Below the pieces are notes generated by a model. The model saw only the letters and a program-made list of their open reading frames with translations. It was not told the origin of the DNA and ran no database searches. Positions 54,665 through 63,876 of a stretch of DNA of 64,000 bases are shown piece after piece. Within the stretch, counting starts at the first letter, position 1. Every line of letters starts with the position of its first letter. The DNA comes from Bacteroidota bacterium (lineage in GTDB: Bacteria; Bacteroidota; Ignavibacteria; Kryptoniales; JAKASW01). The DNA lies in assembly GCA_021825585.1 (NCBI GenBank), contig JAKAGT010000004.1, forward strand, positions 1 through 64,000. The letters are read 5' to 3'. The position numbers and the translations under genes are program-made.

Positions 54665-56661
54665 CAGAATGCCTGTCCAATTCCGAAGTGAACCACGAGC
54701 TGCCTGAGTATAGTCGTCCCGCTCTGCTGAAACATAAACTGCTTGCCGACCGGCGCGTTTGGATCATACAACCTGAACCCGAAGTCAACCCTTAGCGGGA
54801 AACCGAACGAGGTATTATATCTGAGACCGAACCCGGTCGCGACTGCGATGGTCTTCATCGTGATCTGCTTGTAACTGTCCCACAGGTCTCCGGCGTCGAT
54901 GAACACGACGCCTCCAAAATCTCCGACGATGCGGTACCTGTCCTCGAAATTGGATTCGAGTAGAGTAGTTCCACCGTATTCAGGCGACGGGACCTGCCCG
55001 AGCTCACGAGTTCTCCAGCCGCGTATGCTTCCCGAACCGCCGGCGAAGAACCTGTAGTTCAAAGGAATCGGTCCGGCGAGATCTTGCGCGAATGTACCGT
55101 ATTCCTGTGCGTATCCCACCTTTATTTTCATCGCGTAAACGTTCGTCGCACTCTGATTTGTGGCAAGGAACCATTTGCCCAGGAGCGTAAATTTCCAGTA
55201 TCGCGCATACGGGAAGTCGGAATGCCTGAAGAGAGAGTGAATTAAACCAGGCAGTATTCCTCCCTCCTCCAGCGTCATCAGATTGAAAAAACCGGCTGTG
55301 GGCGACGAGAGGTCGTTTGTCTTGTCCCGTTGGAGCGTGAACGACAAAATGGAGTTGAACTGAGGAGTCTCTAGTCCGGGCGGAAGAGGAATTGCCTGCA
55401 GGGAATCCACTTTAGCACGCTCGATATCCCAGTCCAAAAAACCGGTGGTGTATTTGGCGAGCCTGTCGCTTACCCGCACCCTGTTTCTCAGCACGAGTTG
55501 AAGATACGGTTTCTCCTTGTCCACCAGAAAGGAGACCCCCCATGTCAGACTGGTTGCATTGGACCAGAGGTACGGCTGCGTGAGCTGTGCCGTGGCATCG
55601 ACTCTTCCCACCGAGACGGTGTCGTTCAACACTTTAGAGTTAAACGTGACCAGTTGAAAGGTCTGCAGCAAAAGACTCGTGTTTACGCTAAGGAGGCGTG
55701 CATCGCCCAGGAAATCGCGGTGCAGATACCCGAGTCCACCCCCGAAATTGAAGGCGTTGTTCTCGTCGTTGACAAGTAGTTCAGGGGTTATCTCATGAGT
55801 TGGCCGCGCCCTAAGCGAAATCCGTCCTTCCAGCGAGTCAATCCGGGGCGGAGTCTCCGGCATCACAATTTTTGCCATCTCGAATAAGTTGAGCGCGTAG
55901 AGCCTTTGCTCGCTTTCGGCCTTTCTCGTGTAGCTATAGACATCACCCGGCTTGAAAAGCATCTCCCGGAGTACGATCCCCTTCGAGAAGGACGGGCCTC
56001 CGCTGTCAGGGAACAGAACGGCGAGCTTGCCCCACATGTATCTTATTCCAGAAGAGAAGTAAAGATCAACGTAAACGTGGCTGCTGTCACGGGCGATTGT
56101 GACAATTGAGCTGTCTTTTTTTGCGTACGCGTAACCATCATCCTGCAGAAGTCCGACAATCCGTCTGCTTTCCTGCTCGACTCTCTGGGCTGAGTAACGG
56201 GCGCCAGTTGCCAGAAAAGGTTTCTCTTCAAGGAGCTGGCGGAATTCGCGGGTGGTGTCTCGAATACCATGGTAATTCACGGAATCGACCGAAGCGGAAG
56301 GCCCCTCGCGGATAATGATACGAATATCGACGCTCCGTTTCTTCAAATCAAAGGTAACGGCGCTGTCCACCCTCGCAAAGAAAAAGCCGTTATTCTTATA
56401 AAAGTCTCTGATTCGCACCAGGTCGGTCCTGAGAACGAACGGATCAAAATAAGCCGGCGGTCCGCCGATGATGTGGATAAGCCCGTAAGTGAATTGGTAA
56501 AAAGGAGCCGGAGATTCCTTCTCCAGCAGGACCGTGCGCAATTCGCTCCCGGTAAACGACTTGTTCCCGCTGAATGCAATGGAACGAACCATATAGTTCT
56601 CCTGGGCGACAACTCTGGGAACGATGGAGAGAGACACCGCAATAATAGCAAGTAACTTCAT
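54664..56661 (-). CDS. BamA/TamA-family (Omp85) outer-membrane protein
   Basis: 665 residues with a signal peptide (LLAIIAVSLSIVPRVVAQ). POTRA-like modules (about 25-320) contain IAFSGNKSFTGSELR and VDSVNYHGIRDT. A 16-strand Omp85 barrel follows, with the surface-antigen lid motif RFFAGGSGSIRGWRTREL and a terminal aromatic Phe665. Probably inserts or translocates outer-membrane proteins; it is shorter than BamA (usual about 800). Which partner proteins it serves is unknown. Confidence 0.9.
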   Translation of the reverse strand: MKLLAIIAVSLSIVPRVVAQENYMVRSIAFSGNKSFTGSELRTVLLEKESPAPFYQFTYGLIHIIGGPPAYFDPFVLRTDLVRIRDFYKNNGFFFARVDSAVTFDLKKRSVDIRIIIREGPSASVDSVNYHGIRDTTREFRQLLEEKPFLATGARYSAQRVEQESRRIVGLLQDDGYAYAKKDSSIVTIARDSSHVYVDLYFSSGIRYMWGKLAVLFPDSGGPSFSKGIVLREMLFKPGDVYSYTRKAESEQRLYALNLFEMAKIVMPETPPRIDSLEGRISLRARPTHEITPELLVNDENNAFNFGGGLGYLHRDFLGDARLLSVNTSLLLQTFQLVTFNSKVLNDTVSVGRVDATAQLTQPYLWSNATSLTWGVSFLVDKEKPYLQLVLRNRVRVSDRLAKYTTGFLDWDIERAKVDSLQAIPLPPGLETPQFNSILSFTLQRDKTNDLSSPTAGFFNLMTLEEGGILPGLIHSLFRHSDFPYARYWKFTLLGKWFLATNQSATNVYAMKIKVGYAQEYGTFAQDLAGPIPLNYRFFAGGSGSIRGWRTRELGQVPSPEYGGTTLLESNFEDRYRIVGDFGGVVFIDAGDLWDSYKQITMKTIAVATGFGLRYNTSFGFPLRVDFGFRLYDPNAPVGKQFMFQQSGTTILRQLVVHFGIGQAF

Positions 56662-56680
56662 CTAGTGTAACTCAAGATAC

Positions 56681-56719
56681 AAAAAAGCCCAGTTGAATTC
56701 GAGAATCCAGCTGGGCTTT
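56681..56719 (-). terminator. Intrinsic terminator of the DUF2795 gene
   Basis: AAAGCCCAG (56684-56692) pairs with CTGGGCTTT (56711-56719). On the minus strand the stem is followed by TTTTTT, and the DUF2795 gene ends 19 bp upstream. Confidence 0.85.
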
Positions 56720-56737
56720 GATAAAAAAATTAGAAGC

Positions 56738-56962
56738 CTAATACTCGCCTTCGTCTTCGTAGAAGAAATCGTCATCGCTGGGATAATCGGGCCAAATCTC
56801 CTCTATACTCTCATAAGGCTCATCGGTGTCTTCCAACTCACGAAGGTTTTCAACGACCTCGGTTGGCGCTCCGGTTCTTACAGCATAATCTATCAACTCA
56901 TCTTTAGTAGCAGGCCAAGGAGCATCTTCGAGGTAAGTCGCAAGTTCCGGCGTCCATATCAT
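56738..56962 (-). CDS. DUF2795-like acidic small protein
   Basis: 74 residues from the ATG at 56962, preceded by AGGAGGTTATAGAC. A WxPELxxYLxxxxWPxxKxEL pattern gives the DUF2795 fold, followed by an acidic tail (DFFYEDEGEY). A longer frame to 57019 lacks a ribosome binding site. The function is unknown. It ends in the terminator at 56681. Confidence 0.85.
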   Translation of the reverse strand: MIWTPELATYLEDAPWPATKDELIDYAVRTGAPTEVVENLRELEDTDEPYESIEEIWPDYPSDDDFFYEDEGEY

Positions 56963-57026
56963 GTCTATAACCTCCTTTCTTTCCACGGCGCTAATCGCCT
57001 CACACACTTTCAAATACAAAACAGAA

Positions 57027-57968
57027 TCATTTTTGTGCTAGTTCGCCCGCATATAACGCGCGTGTCTTATACTCTGGGCCCTCGAAAAAGTAACCGCTTG
57101 GATCCACAAACACGCCATTCTTCATTACTCCGTAATGAAGATGAGGTCCCGTTGACAGGCCTGTGTCGCCGCTAAGGGCAATTACCTGACCGCGTTTAAC
57201 CTTCTGACCGTCGCTAACGAGCGGTTTTTCCAGATGGGCGAACAATGTTGAATAGCCAAAACCATTATCGATTTCCACAACGTTGCCATATCCGCCACGC
57301 CGTCCGACATACGTTACAACGCCATTACCGGTTGCGTGAACATGGCTTCCGGCCGGGCACGCTATATCAATCCCCTCATGCATAAGAAGCATGTGCAGTA
57401 TCGGATGGAATCTCATCCCAAATCCGTCGGTGATTGTTCCATGGCGTATCGGATCGATAGCGGGAATATGCGCGAAGAGCTGCTGGTTACTTTTGTACTT
57501 CGACAATATCTGTTCATAGCTCTGTTGCTGCAGCTTCGCCTCTCTCTCGAGAGTATATAGCGAGTTCGAAGCATTCGCAATCAACCTGTTCGCATCGGCA
57601 GGCACACCGTAATCACGATTTATCTCCACACCGCCAACCGCCACCTTCCGGACATCCTCAGGTATCAAAGGCAAGTTCACGGACGTCCTCAGTTGATCGT
57701 CACTGTTGCCCAGTTTCCTGATGACGAGCTTAAAGTTGTCCAACTTATCGTTGAGGGAAGTCAATTGTGCCTTCAAGACCGCATTCTCTCTTGACATGCT
57801 GTCAGCCCGCAGACTCTTTAGTCCGAACAAATCCAGGCCAAAATAGCCCGATAACATCGTCATTAAAGACGAAGCGAACACCAACGCGATCACCACGAGG
57901 GACAATCTCGCCCCCCCGATCGCCTTATAGCTCAGATCGGACTTCGAATAATAATATAGTTTTCGCAT
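57027..57968 (-). CDS. M23 family metallopeptidase (LytM-like)
   Basis: 313 residues from the ATG at 57968, preceded by AGGAAG. N-terminal membrane helix (about 20-43), a coiled-coil region (AVLKAQLTSLNDKLDNFK), then the LytM domain: zinc ligands His and Asp in HEGIDIACPAG and the HLH of GPHLHYGV. Either an active peptidoglycan endopeptidase or a divisome/elongasome activator. All metal ligands are conserved. Confidence 0.92.
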   Translation of the reverse strand: MRKLYYYSKSDLSYKAIGGARLSLVVIALVFASSLMTMLSGYFGLDLFGLKSLRADSMSRENAVLKAQLTSLNDKLDNFKLVIRKLGNSDDQLRTSVNLPLIPEDVRKVAVGGVEINRDYGVPADANRLIANASNSLYTLEREAKLQQQSYEQILSKYKSNQQLFAHIPAIDPIRHGTITDGFGMRFHPILHMLLMHEGIDIACPAGSHVHATGNGVVTYVGRRGGYGNVVEIDNGFGYSTLFAHLEKPLVSDGQKVKRGQVIALSGDTGLSTGPHLHYGVMKNGVFVDPSGYFFEGPEYKTRALYAGELAQK

Positions 57969-58166
57969 CGATACTTCCTTCTTTGCGTAGAGAAATCTGC
58001 TTTTTGGGAGACAGCACAAAAAAGCAATAAAGGCCTTTATCGCACGTAATAGCTTGTGAATTTCGACCTGTGGAAGTTAAAAAGGGTTGGAGTATTTGTC
58101 AAGAAGAAAAATGAGTAGGCAGAAATAAATCAAAAAAGGTGCGTCAGCATCACTAATCGTACTACA

Positions 58167-58526
58167 TCAGAACATGGATGGAAATAGAGCTACGGCAACA
58201 CCAATCAAAACCCCATCCAATACACCCACAGTCAATGACAGCAGGATTGCCGCCAACCAATTTCGTCCGACCATTTCGCTAATTATGAACAACCCGACCA
58301 GCCCACCAACGCCACCTGAGATACCACCGATCAAAATTCTTCCGAACCCAATAGGCTCGCTTCTCACAAAATGAGCGGCCGATGTCGCAATGATCGCCAC
58401 GACGGTAGACCCGATCAAACTTCCAAACAGCAGATCACGTTGTTCCCCCGTGAGGAAGGTTTTCTTCGTGTTTTGTATTGCCGACACTACCAATGACATC
58501 CTTGACGTTTGCCCGTTTAATTGCAA
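58167..58526 (-). CDS. Small membrane protein of unknown function
   Basis: 119 residues with three hydrophobic segments (LLFGSLIGSTVVAIIATSAA, about 60-82 with GIGGVSG-like glycines, and LLSLTVGVLDGVLIGVAVAL). The start is uncertain: TTG at 58526 or ATG at 58499. No family was recognised. Bounded by intergenic gaps on both sides. Confidence 0.45.
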   Translation of the reverse strand: MQLNGQTSRMSLVVSAIQNTKKTFLTGEQRDLLFGSLIGSTVVAIIATSAAHFVRSEPIGFGRILIGGISGGVGGLVGLFIISEMVGRNWLAAILLSLTVGVLDGVLIGVAVALFPSMF

Positions 58527-59163
58527 TTAACCCTCAATCAAACAGCCGCCATTTAATGGATTAGGATAAAAAAAACGAGGCACTCCCGGGCAGGAGTGCC
58601 TGTTTTCCGCAGCGGGAAGAAGAATCTTCACTTGGGGTTTGACCGCTAAATTAGGAGGCTGCATTAGGGCATGCGAGTCGTGCTTCGCGATTTGTGGCAG
58701 CGTGGGATAACTAAGCGGCAAGACCTTCTTCCCATGTCAGGGGGCTGTTTGCGGGTATGCTAAACTCTTTTACTGATTGACTCATCCGCAAACCGCTTTC
58801 CTGTTATATCAATTTCTTCAATGAACTGTCTAACTCAACTCTCTGGTTCTATTAATATCCAACGCCGTGCCAAAATTAATAGCCAATTCCATGCTGTTTT
58901 CGAACGCCACCGGTATATCCTGGTTGCAATTTGAGATAGCTTTTGCAAGTTGCGAATAAAAACCGAGTGTAAGCCCGTTTTTGGCATACGAATCGGCCCA
59001 GAAACGTCGATGCGAGAATCGATAATCTTTCTTCGTCGCAGATAATTGCAAAGCAGCGCATACTCCTGCACTGTCCGACACATTTTGTGCCGGATATTTC
59101 CTCCAACCGCAGCAGAAACATCACTGCTTTGGATGCTCGAAAGAAGGTCGTTATATTTTTCAT
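58527..59163. other. 637-bp region without a recognised gene
   Basis: It holds a strong minus-strand terminator (58578-58601), an inverted repeat GTTTGCGG (58747-58754) with CCGCAAAC (58786-58793), and a 24-codon minus-strand ORF (58785-58711; internal NSPLTWEEGLAA). Between 58830 and 59169 several overlapping short open frames appear in all minus frames, none with a family or a good ribosome binding site. A small RNA or a decayed gene fits better than an active protein gene. Confidence 0.5.
58578..58601 (-). terminator. Strong intrinsic terminator
   Basis: AGGCACTCC and GGAGTGCCT form a 9-bp stem with a 6-nt loop. On the minus strand it is followed after CG by a run of eight T. It must end a transcript entering from 58.6-59.2 kb, where no convincing protein gene is found. 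Confidence 0.85.
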
Positions 59164-59646
59164 ATGCACTGGATAGTAGATGGATATAACGTAATTCTCG
59201 CCGATGCGAGACTTTCGAAACTCATTAGAAGGGATTCCGAGTCTGCCCGAAGTGAGTTATTGCGCGAGGTAATGAAGTTCGCAGGAACGAGGAGACACAA
59301 GGTCACACTCATCTATGACGGGAAATTTTCGACGCCGACCGAGAAAGTCTCTGCGTCGGTTGAAATCAGATTCTCCCGTCCCAATGAGACCGCCGATGAT
59401 CTCATAAAGCGGGAAATCGGCAATTCGGAGAGAAGGAGATCATTGTTCGTGGTCACGGATGACCTTGCGATAATCGGCTACGCTAAGGAATGCGGCGCAA
59501 ATGCCGTCGGGAGCAGGGAGTTTATGCTGCAGGTCCGCGGATCCGGGCTGAGAACCGGGAACCAGGTGGAACATGGCAGCGAGAAGCCCGAGCCGAGCGG
59601 GAATCCCGATCTCGAATTACTAAGAGTATTCGGAGTAAAGAAATGA
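59164..59646 (+). CDS. NYN-domain (YacP/Rae1-like) nuclease
   Basis: 160 residues. Starts HWIVDGYNVILADARL, the YacP signature with the first catalytic Asp. NETADDLIKREIG and VVTDDLAIIGYA provide further acidic residues of the NYN/PIN active site. YacP (Rae1) is a ribosome-associated mRNA endonuclease in Bacillus. Its last codons overlap the DUF1573 start (ATGA). Confidence 0.9.
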   Translation: MHWIVDGYNVILADARLSKLIRRDSESARSELLREVMKFAGTRRHKVTLIYDGKFSTPTEKVSASVEIRFSRPNETADDLIKREIGNSERRRSLFVVTDDLAIIGYAKECGANAVGSREFMLQVRGSGLRTGNQVEHGSEKPEPSGNPDLELLRVFGVKK

Positions 59647-60335
59647 CCAAATTCATTCTTGTGCTGTTCATAACTTCCGTCGCAGCTGCCCTCGTTACTC
59701 AACAAGCTGAAGCACAGCTTAAAGTGGTCGGGGGAAATGACATCAGCTTCGGGAGAGTATACCAAACCGGCAAGCTGGTACATAAGAAGATTGCTTTGAA
59801 AAATGTGGGAACGGACACAATATCAATCGGCGGAATTACCACAAGCTGCGGCTGTACCGTCGCCTCGATTACCGACAGCGTCCTCACTCCTGGCGAGGAA
59901 AGTGAAGTGAAAGTTCAGTTCAACCCGACCGGATACATAGGCGAAGTCACAAAATACGTTTATATCACTAACACTTATCCGCAGTCCCGGCTCGTGACCG
60001 TGAAGATGACAGGGAACATCGTGTACGCGCTTCAGCCGACGCCCAGCTACATCGTGTTCAACAACATAATCAAGGGGCAACCGGACAGCGGCAGCGTCAC
60101 GCTCAGCAACACATCGGATGAGACGATTCGTATAACGAAAGTGGAACTTCCCTCCCCGGAATTGACCTACAAGCTTAAGAAGAAAGTATTGAAACCGGGG
60201 GAGTTTTCGGATCTGGATATCTACGTCGACAGCACCGCGAAGAGCAGCATAGACGGTTATGTCAGGGTAAAAACGACGAGCAAGCTACAGCCCGTGCTTC
60301 AGTTAAGGATGTTTGTCGGTATAATCGGAAATTGA
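59643..60335 (+). CDS. DUF1573 exported protein
   Basis: 230 residues. Signal peptide (KFILVLFITSVAAALVTQQA). DUF1573 block: FGRVYQTGKLVHKKIALKN, TTSCGCTVAS with the typical CGC, and a second Ig-like repeat to the end. These proteins are exported in Bacteroidota and of unknown role. Starts at the ATG at 59643, which overlaps the preceding TGA. Confidence 0.9.
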   Translation: MTKFILVLFITSVAAALVTQQAEAQLKVVGGNDISFGRVYQTGKLVHKKIALKNVGTDTISIGGITTSCGCTVASITDSVLTPGEESEVKVQFNPTGYIGEVTKYVYITNTYPQSRLVTVKMTGNIVYALQPTPSYIVFNNIIKGQPDSGSVTLSNTSDETIRITKVELPSPELTYKLKKKVLKPGEFSDLDIYVDSTAKSSIDGYVRVKTTSKLQPVLQLRMFVGIIGN

Positions 60336-60339
60336 AAGG

Positions 60340-61605
60340 CTAGGCCGATGCCTGCTTCCGGCTGGTGAGAAACACCGGATCAGCGCCTGAAAGGACAACT
60401 TCCTTCGTAACGATGCATTTCGAAACGTTAGACATCGAAGGGAGGTTGTACATTATATCGAGCATTTTTTCTTCTATGATGGACCTGAGTCCCCGGGCTC
60501 CGGTCCCGCGGTCAATTGCCTTCTCAACGATAGCCATCAAAGCTTCGTCCGCAAATTCAAGCTCGACCCCTTCGAGTTTGAAAAGCTTCTTATACTGCTT
60601 GACCAACGCGTTCTTAGGCAGGGTCAATATGTCCTTCATGGATTCCCTGCTCAGAGTGTGAAGCGTAGCGACCACGGGGAGTCGGCCGATAAATTCAGGT
60701 ATCAATCCGAACTTTAGCAGATCGTCGGGCTGAACGAGCGGCAGCAGTTCGTTCACTTCGGTGTCGTGGATCGAGTGGATTTCTGCGCCGAAGCCGATCT
60801 CATTCCTGTTCGTACGCCGCCCTATCACCTTCTCCAATCCCTCAAAAGCTCCGCCGCAGATGAAGAGGATATTTCTCGTGTTGACGTTGATGAGCGGCTG
60901 CTCAGGATGCTTCCTTCCTCCGCGCGGTGGAACTCCGGCCGTAGTACCTTCCAGGATCTTCAGCAGAGCCTGCTGAACCCCTTCTCCGGACACATCCCGC
61001 GTTATCGACGGGGTGTCGCTCTTGCGCGCAATCTTATCGATCTCGTCGACATAGACTATTCCCCGCTCGGCACGCGTCACGTCGTAGTCCGTATTCTGCA
61101 ATAAGTGGACGAGAATGGTCTCGACATCGTCACCGACGTATCCCGCTTCAGTCAGGGTAGTGGCATCGGCTATGGCAAAGGGGACATTCAGTATTTTCGC
61201 CAGGGTCTGGGCAAGAAGGGTCTTGCCCGTTCCTGTAGGACCGATCAGTAGAATATTGCTTTTCTCTATCTCCGTATCGTCTTCAGAAGAGAGGCCGGTT
61301 GGGAGAGAGATTCGCTTATAATGGTTATAAACAGCGACAGATAAGATTTTCTTGGCGTGATCCTGCCCTATCACATACTCGTCGAGCGCCTCCTTGATTT
61401 CCGCCGGAGTCAGAGGCGCCTTCTCGGAATATTCCCTTTGAGGTTGTTTGTACGCCGGTATGTTGCTTCGCAGAATTTCGACCGAATGTTCGACGCAGAT
61501 GTCGCAGATATATACGTCACCCGGCCCCGCGACGAGGCTCTTTACCTCTTTCGCCTCACGCCCGCAGAACGAACAACGCATATCTTCCTGGTGCTGTTTA
61601 CCCAT
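60340..61605 (-). CDS. clpX: ClpX ATP-dependent unfoldase
   Basis: 421 residues. N-terminal zinc-binding domain (CSFC...CDIC), Walker A GPTGTGKT, Walker [11 protein letters not shown], and the C-terminal [11 protein letters not shown]. The IGF-loop for ClpP docking is likely in the middle (GIGF-like REIGFGAE region). Unfolds proteins for ClpP. Confidence 0.97.
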   Translation of the reverse strand: MGKQHQEDMRCSFCGREAKEVKSLVAGPGDVYICDICVEHSVEILRSNIPAYKQPQREYSEKAPLTPAEIKEALDEYVIGQDHAKKILSVAVYNHYKRISLPTGLSSEDDTEIEKSNILLIGPTGTGKTLLAQTLAKILNVPFAIADATTLTEAGYVGDDVETILVHLLQNTDYDVTRAERGIVYVDEIDKIARKSDTPSITRDVSGEGVQQALLKILEGTTAGVPPRGGRKHPEQPLINVNTRNILFICGGAFEGLEKVIGRRTNRNEIGFGAEIHSIHDTEVNELLPLVQPDDLLKFGLIPEFIGRLPVVATLHTLSRESMKDILTLPKNALVKQYKKLFKLEGVELEFADEALMAIVEKAIDRGTGARGLRSIIEEKMLDIMYNLPSMSNVSKCIVTKEVVLSGADPVFLTSRKQASA

Positions 61606-61611
61606 TGAAAA

Positions 61612-61731
61612 CTAAGATTCCTCTTCAATATCCTTTTGACGTTGTGCCTTCAAGTCAGCAATCACCGTTGGAACCGCTATGGTGAACAGGACTACGAAGA
61701 CCAGAATTACAAGCAGAAACAAACTGCCCAT
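61612..61731 (-). CDS. Micro-ORF: 39-residue membrane protein between clpX and clpP
   Basis: ATG at 61731 to TAG at 61612. The first 24 residues are one hydrophobic helix (SLFLLVILVFVVLFTIAVP), then a charged tail (DLKAQRQKDIEEES). A GGAG lies 14 nt upstream and AAGAAC adjacent, so the ribosome binding site is only fair. The gap to the clpX start is 6 bp. It fits a single-pass small protein of the clp operon; no family is recognised. Confidence 0.5.
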   Translation of the reverse strand: MGSLFLLVILVFVVLFTIAVPTVIADLKAQRQKDIEEES

Positions 61732-61758
61732 ATGTTCTTATTCAACTCCGAGTTAGTT

Positions 61759-62370
61759 TCACTTCTTTTTGCCTTCTCGCTTGATCAATACATTGTCTAT
61801 CAAACCGTACTTTACAGCGTCTTCGCCGGACATAAAATAATCCCTGTCCGTGTCTTTTTCAATTTGTTCGATCGGTTTCTTGGAATGGAGGGAGAGTATC
61901 TCGTTCAGCCGGCGTTTCGTCTTGATGACCTCTTCTGCCTGAATACTGATATCCGCCGCGGAGCCCTGGAAACCGCCCCACGGTTGATGAATCATTATCC
62001 GGGCGTTGGGAAGCGAGGTCCTCTTGCCTGCAGCGCCGCCCGCGAGCAGAACCGCCCCCATGCTTGCTGCCAGGCCGACACACGTGGTCGCAACATCCGG
62101 CCTGATATACTGCATGGTATCGTAAACCGCCAAGCCTGCCGAGACGCTGCCGCCGGGACTGTTGATATAGAGATTTATGTCCTTGCTCGGTTCTTCGCTC
62201 TCGAGGAAGAGAAGTTGAGCGATTACAAGACTCGCGACAGTGTCATCGATTTGCGTACCGATGAAGATGATTCTTTCCTTCAGCAGCCTCGAGAAGATAT
62301 CGTAGGCCCGTTCGCCGCGACCCGTCTGCTCGATTACGTAGGGAATTGTAAGTTGGTTGTAGATTTCCAT
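61759..62370 (-). CDS. clpP: ClpP serine peptidase
   Basis: 203 residues with catalytic Ser103 in [12 protein letters not shown] and His128 in [10 protein letters not shown]. Typical N-terminal region with axial gating loop. It assembles to a 14-mer with ClpX. Upstream of clpX, downstream of tig, in the normal order. Confidence 0.97.
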   Translation of the reverse strand: MEIYNQLTIPYVIEQTGRGERAYDIFSRLLKERIIFIGTQIDDTVASLVIAQLLFLESEEPSKDINLYINSPGGSVSAGLAVYDTMQYIRPDVATTCVGLAASMGAVLLAGGAAGKRTSLPNARIMIHQPWGGFQGSAADISIQAEEVIKTKRRLNEILSLHSKKPIEQIEKDTDRDYFMSGEDAVKYGLIDNVLIKREGKKK

Positions 62371-62374
62371 TTAG

Positions 62375-63661
62375 TCAGTCCTCGTGTTCGTGTGTCGGTT
62401 CTTTGTCGACAACCTTTATTTCAGCATTGTCAACGATGAAATTAAACATCTCGTTGAACAACAGTTTGTTCTTAACATCGTTTGAATTCTTGTAGAAATC
62501 AAGCAGTTTGTTCCGATCCATCCTGTACTTCGACGCCTCGTCGTCCGCCGTTCGCTCCAGTACCGCATCGTCCACCTTAAGACCTTCTTTCTGTATTATG
62601 GCCGCGGCGAGGAGATTCCATTTGACCGCACGTATCGACGATTCTCTGTAGCGTTCCTTGACTAAACTTTCGTCCACTTCCTGGTTCCGCGACTCTTTCT
62701 TCAATTCTTCTATGAGGTCGTTCAAGTAATCTTCGACCATGCTATCAGGAACTTCGAACTCATTCGTTTTCAGAAGCTCTTCCGCAATTTTGCTCCGGAG
62801 TTCTTCTTCTGCTTTTTCTTCATAGTAATGCTCAAGTTCCCGCTCGATGTCTTTCTTGAGCGCGTCCAGGCTCTCCATCTTCCCGCCAGATACCTTCTTC
62901 GCAAATTCATCGGTAAGATCGGGCATCACGTATTTCTCGAGCTTCTTCACCAGTACCTTGAACGGTTTCTTCCCGGTAGGTTCACCTTTCTTGCCATAAG
63001 TCTCGAGTTCCATATTGAACTCATCGCCGGGCTTGCTTTTCACGAGCCTGTCGCGTATTTCGCTGAGTTCCGGTGCCTTGCTCCTGAGATCTATCCGGTA
63101 GTTCTCCCTGCGCTGTCCGATCAAGGGTACACCTTTTTCATCGATGACCTGAAGGTCGACCGTGGCCATAGCCCTCTCGTTTTCCAGCGAATCTGTCTCC
63201 TGCAGCTCCGCGTTTGCCTCCTGGATATGCATCAGCTCATGCTCTACACTCTCAGGAAGAATCCGGTACATCGACCTTTCGAGCTTCATTCCCCTGTAAT
63301 CCCTGGGCTCAATATCAGGAACTACTTCGTATGTCAGACGGAAATGGAGGGGCTCCCCGATTTTTCTTTCGTCGAGATTGTAGTCGACGACCCCTGCCAC
63401 CTTCGTGTTCTCTTTCTCAAAAATTCCCTTGACGATTTCGTTCACAATGTCCGGAATCGATTCGGATTCAATATCTTCGCCGTACCTCTTCTTCACTATG
63501 GCAAGAGGAGTCTTCCCCTTTCTGAAACCCGGCACGGCCGCATTACGCTGAAATTCCGTATATGCACTCTCAAATTTATTTTTTACCTGCTCATCTTCTG
63601 CAGTTGCAGTCACCTCGAGTTGCTTCTTTAGTCCACCTAAATCTACGATGTTGTAATCCAC
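62375..63661 (-). CDS. tig: Trigger factor
   Basis: 428 residues: ribosome-binding GFRKGKTP motif at the N-terminus, PPIase-like middle (VDLQVIDEKGVP), and C-terminal substrate-binding helices. The start codon is GTG at 63661, preceded by AAAAGGAG. It lies 22 bp after the nested tRNA locus and may share its transcript. Confidence 0.95.
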   Translation of the reverse strand: MDYNIVDLGGLKKQLEVTATAEDEQVKNKFESAYTEFQRNAAVPGFRKGKTPLAIVKKRYGEDIESESIPDIVNEIVKGIFEKENTKVAGVVDYNLDERKIGEPLHFRLTYEVVPDIEPRDYRGMKLERSMYRILPESVEHELMHIQEANAELQETDSLENERAMATVDLQVIDEKGVPLIGQRRENYRIDLRSKAPELSEIRDRLVKSKPGDEFNMELETYGKKGEPTGKKPFKVLVKKLEKYVMPDLTDEFAKKVSGGKMESLDALKKDIERELEHYYEEKAEEELRSKIAEELLKTNEFEVPDSMVEDYLNDLIEELKKESRNQEVDESLVKERYRESSIRAVKWNLLAAAIIQKEGLKVDDAVLERTADDEASKYRMDRNKLLDFYKNSNDVKNKLLFNEMFNFIVDNAEIKVVDKEPTHEHED

Positions 63662-63682
63662 TTTTTCTCCTTTTGATTAATG

Positions 63683-63876
63683 TGCGAGAGAGGGGACTTG
63701 AACCCCTACGAGTTTCCTCATCCCGCAAAACCCTCCTTGCCTTCGTGGGTAGAGGGGGAGTCGAACCCCCATCCCGTTCCCGGGACTAGCTCCTAAGGCT
63801 AGCGCGTCTGCCAGTTCCGCCATCTACCCGCTGAAGAGTTTTGCGGGACGCGTCTGCCAAATTCCGCCACTCTCGC
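63683..63876 (-). tRNA. Outer Leu-type tRNA with the anticodon loop replaced
   Basis: Minus strand. Acceptor GCGAGAG/CTCTCGC, D arm GCGGAATTTGGCAGACGC, type II variable arm GAGGAAACTC, T arm AGGGG-TTCAAGT-CCCCT, discriminator A, no CCA. All arms pair. The anticodon stem TCCCG/CGGGA is intact but the loop is replaced by 118 nt: TCCCGCAAAACTCTTC and GGAGGGTTTTGCGGGA extend the stem to 16 bp, with the complete tRNA-Leu(UAG) (63746-63829) at the tip. No choice of 7-nt loop gives the universal U33, so no anticodon is readable. It may be a pseudo-tRNA, a scaffold or a split-type gene. Confidence 0.75.
63746..63829 (-). tRNA. tRNA-Leu (anticodon UAG), nested in the outer tRNA
   Basis: Minus strand, 84 nt. 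Acceptor GGGTAGA/TCTACCC, D arm GCGGAACTGGCAGACGC, anticodon arm CTAGC-CTTAGGA-GCTAG giving TAG, variable arm CCCGGGAACGGG, T arm GGGGG-TTCGACT-CCCCC, discriminator A. A perfect cloverleaf. No CCA is encoded. It lies entirely inside the anticodon loop of the outer tRNA. Confidence 0.95.

Noticed and set aside
58560-58800. tmRNA (the minus-strand micro-ORF ends in LAA and could be a tag)
   Set aside because: No tRNA-like domain: the T-arm and acceptor ends that should pair were not found within a few hundred bases on either side, so only the coincidence of the tag-like ending remains.
63683-63876. Group I intron in tRNA-Leu
   Set aside because: The insert is a complete tRNA with short flanks of 14 and 20 nt. 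There is no room for the P3-P9 core, and the insertion lies within the loop without a U33/anticodon match.
63683-63876. Prophage attachment site at a tRNA
   Set aside because: No integrase gene or direct repeat of a tRNA 3' end was found; the break is in the anticodon loop and both tRNA ends are intact.
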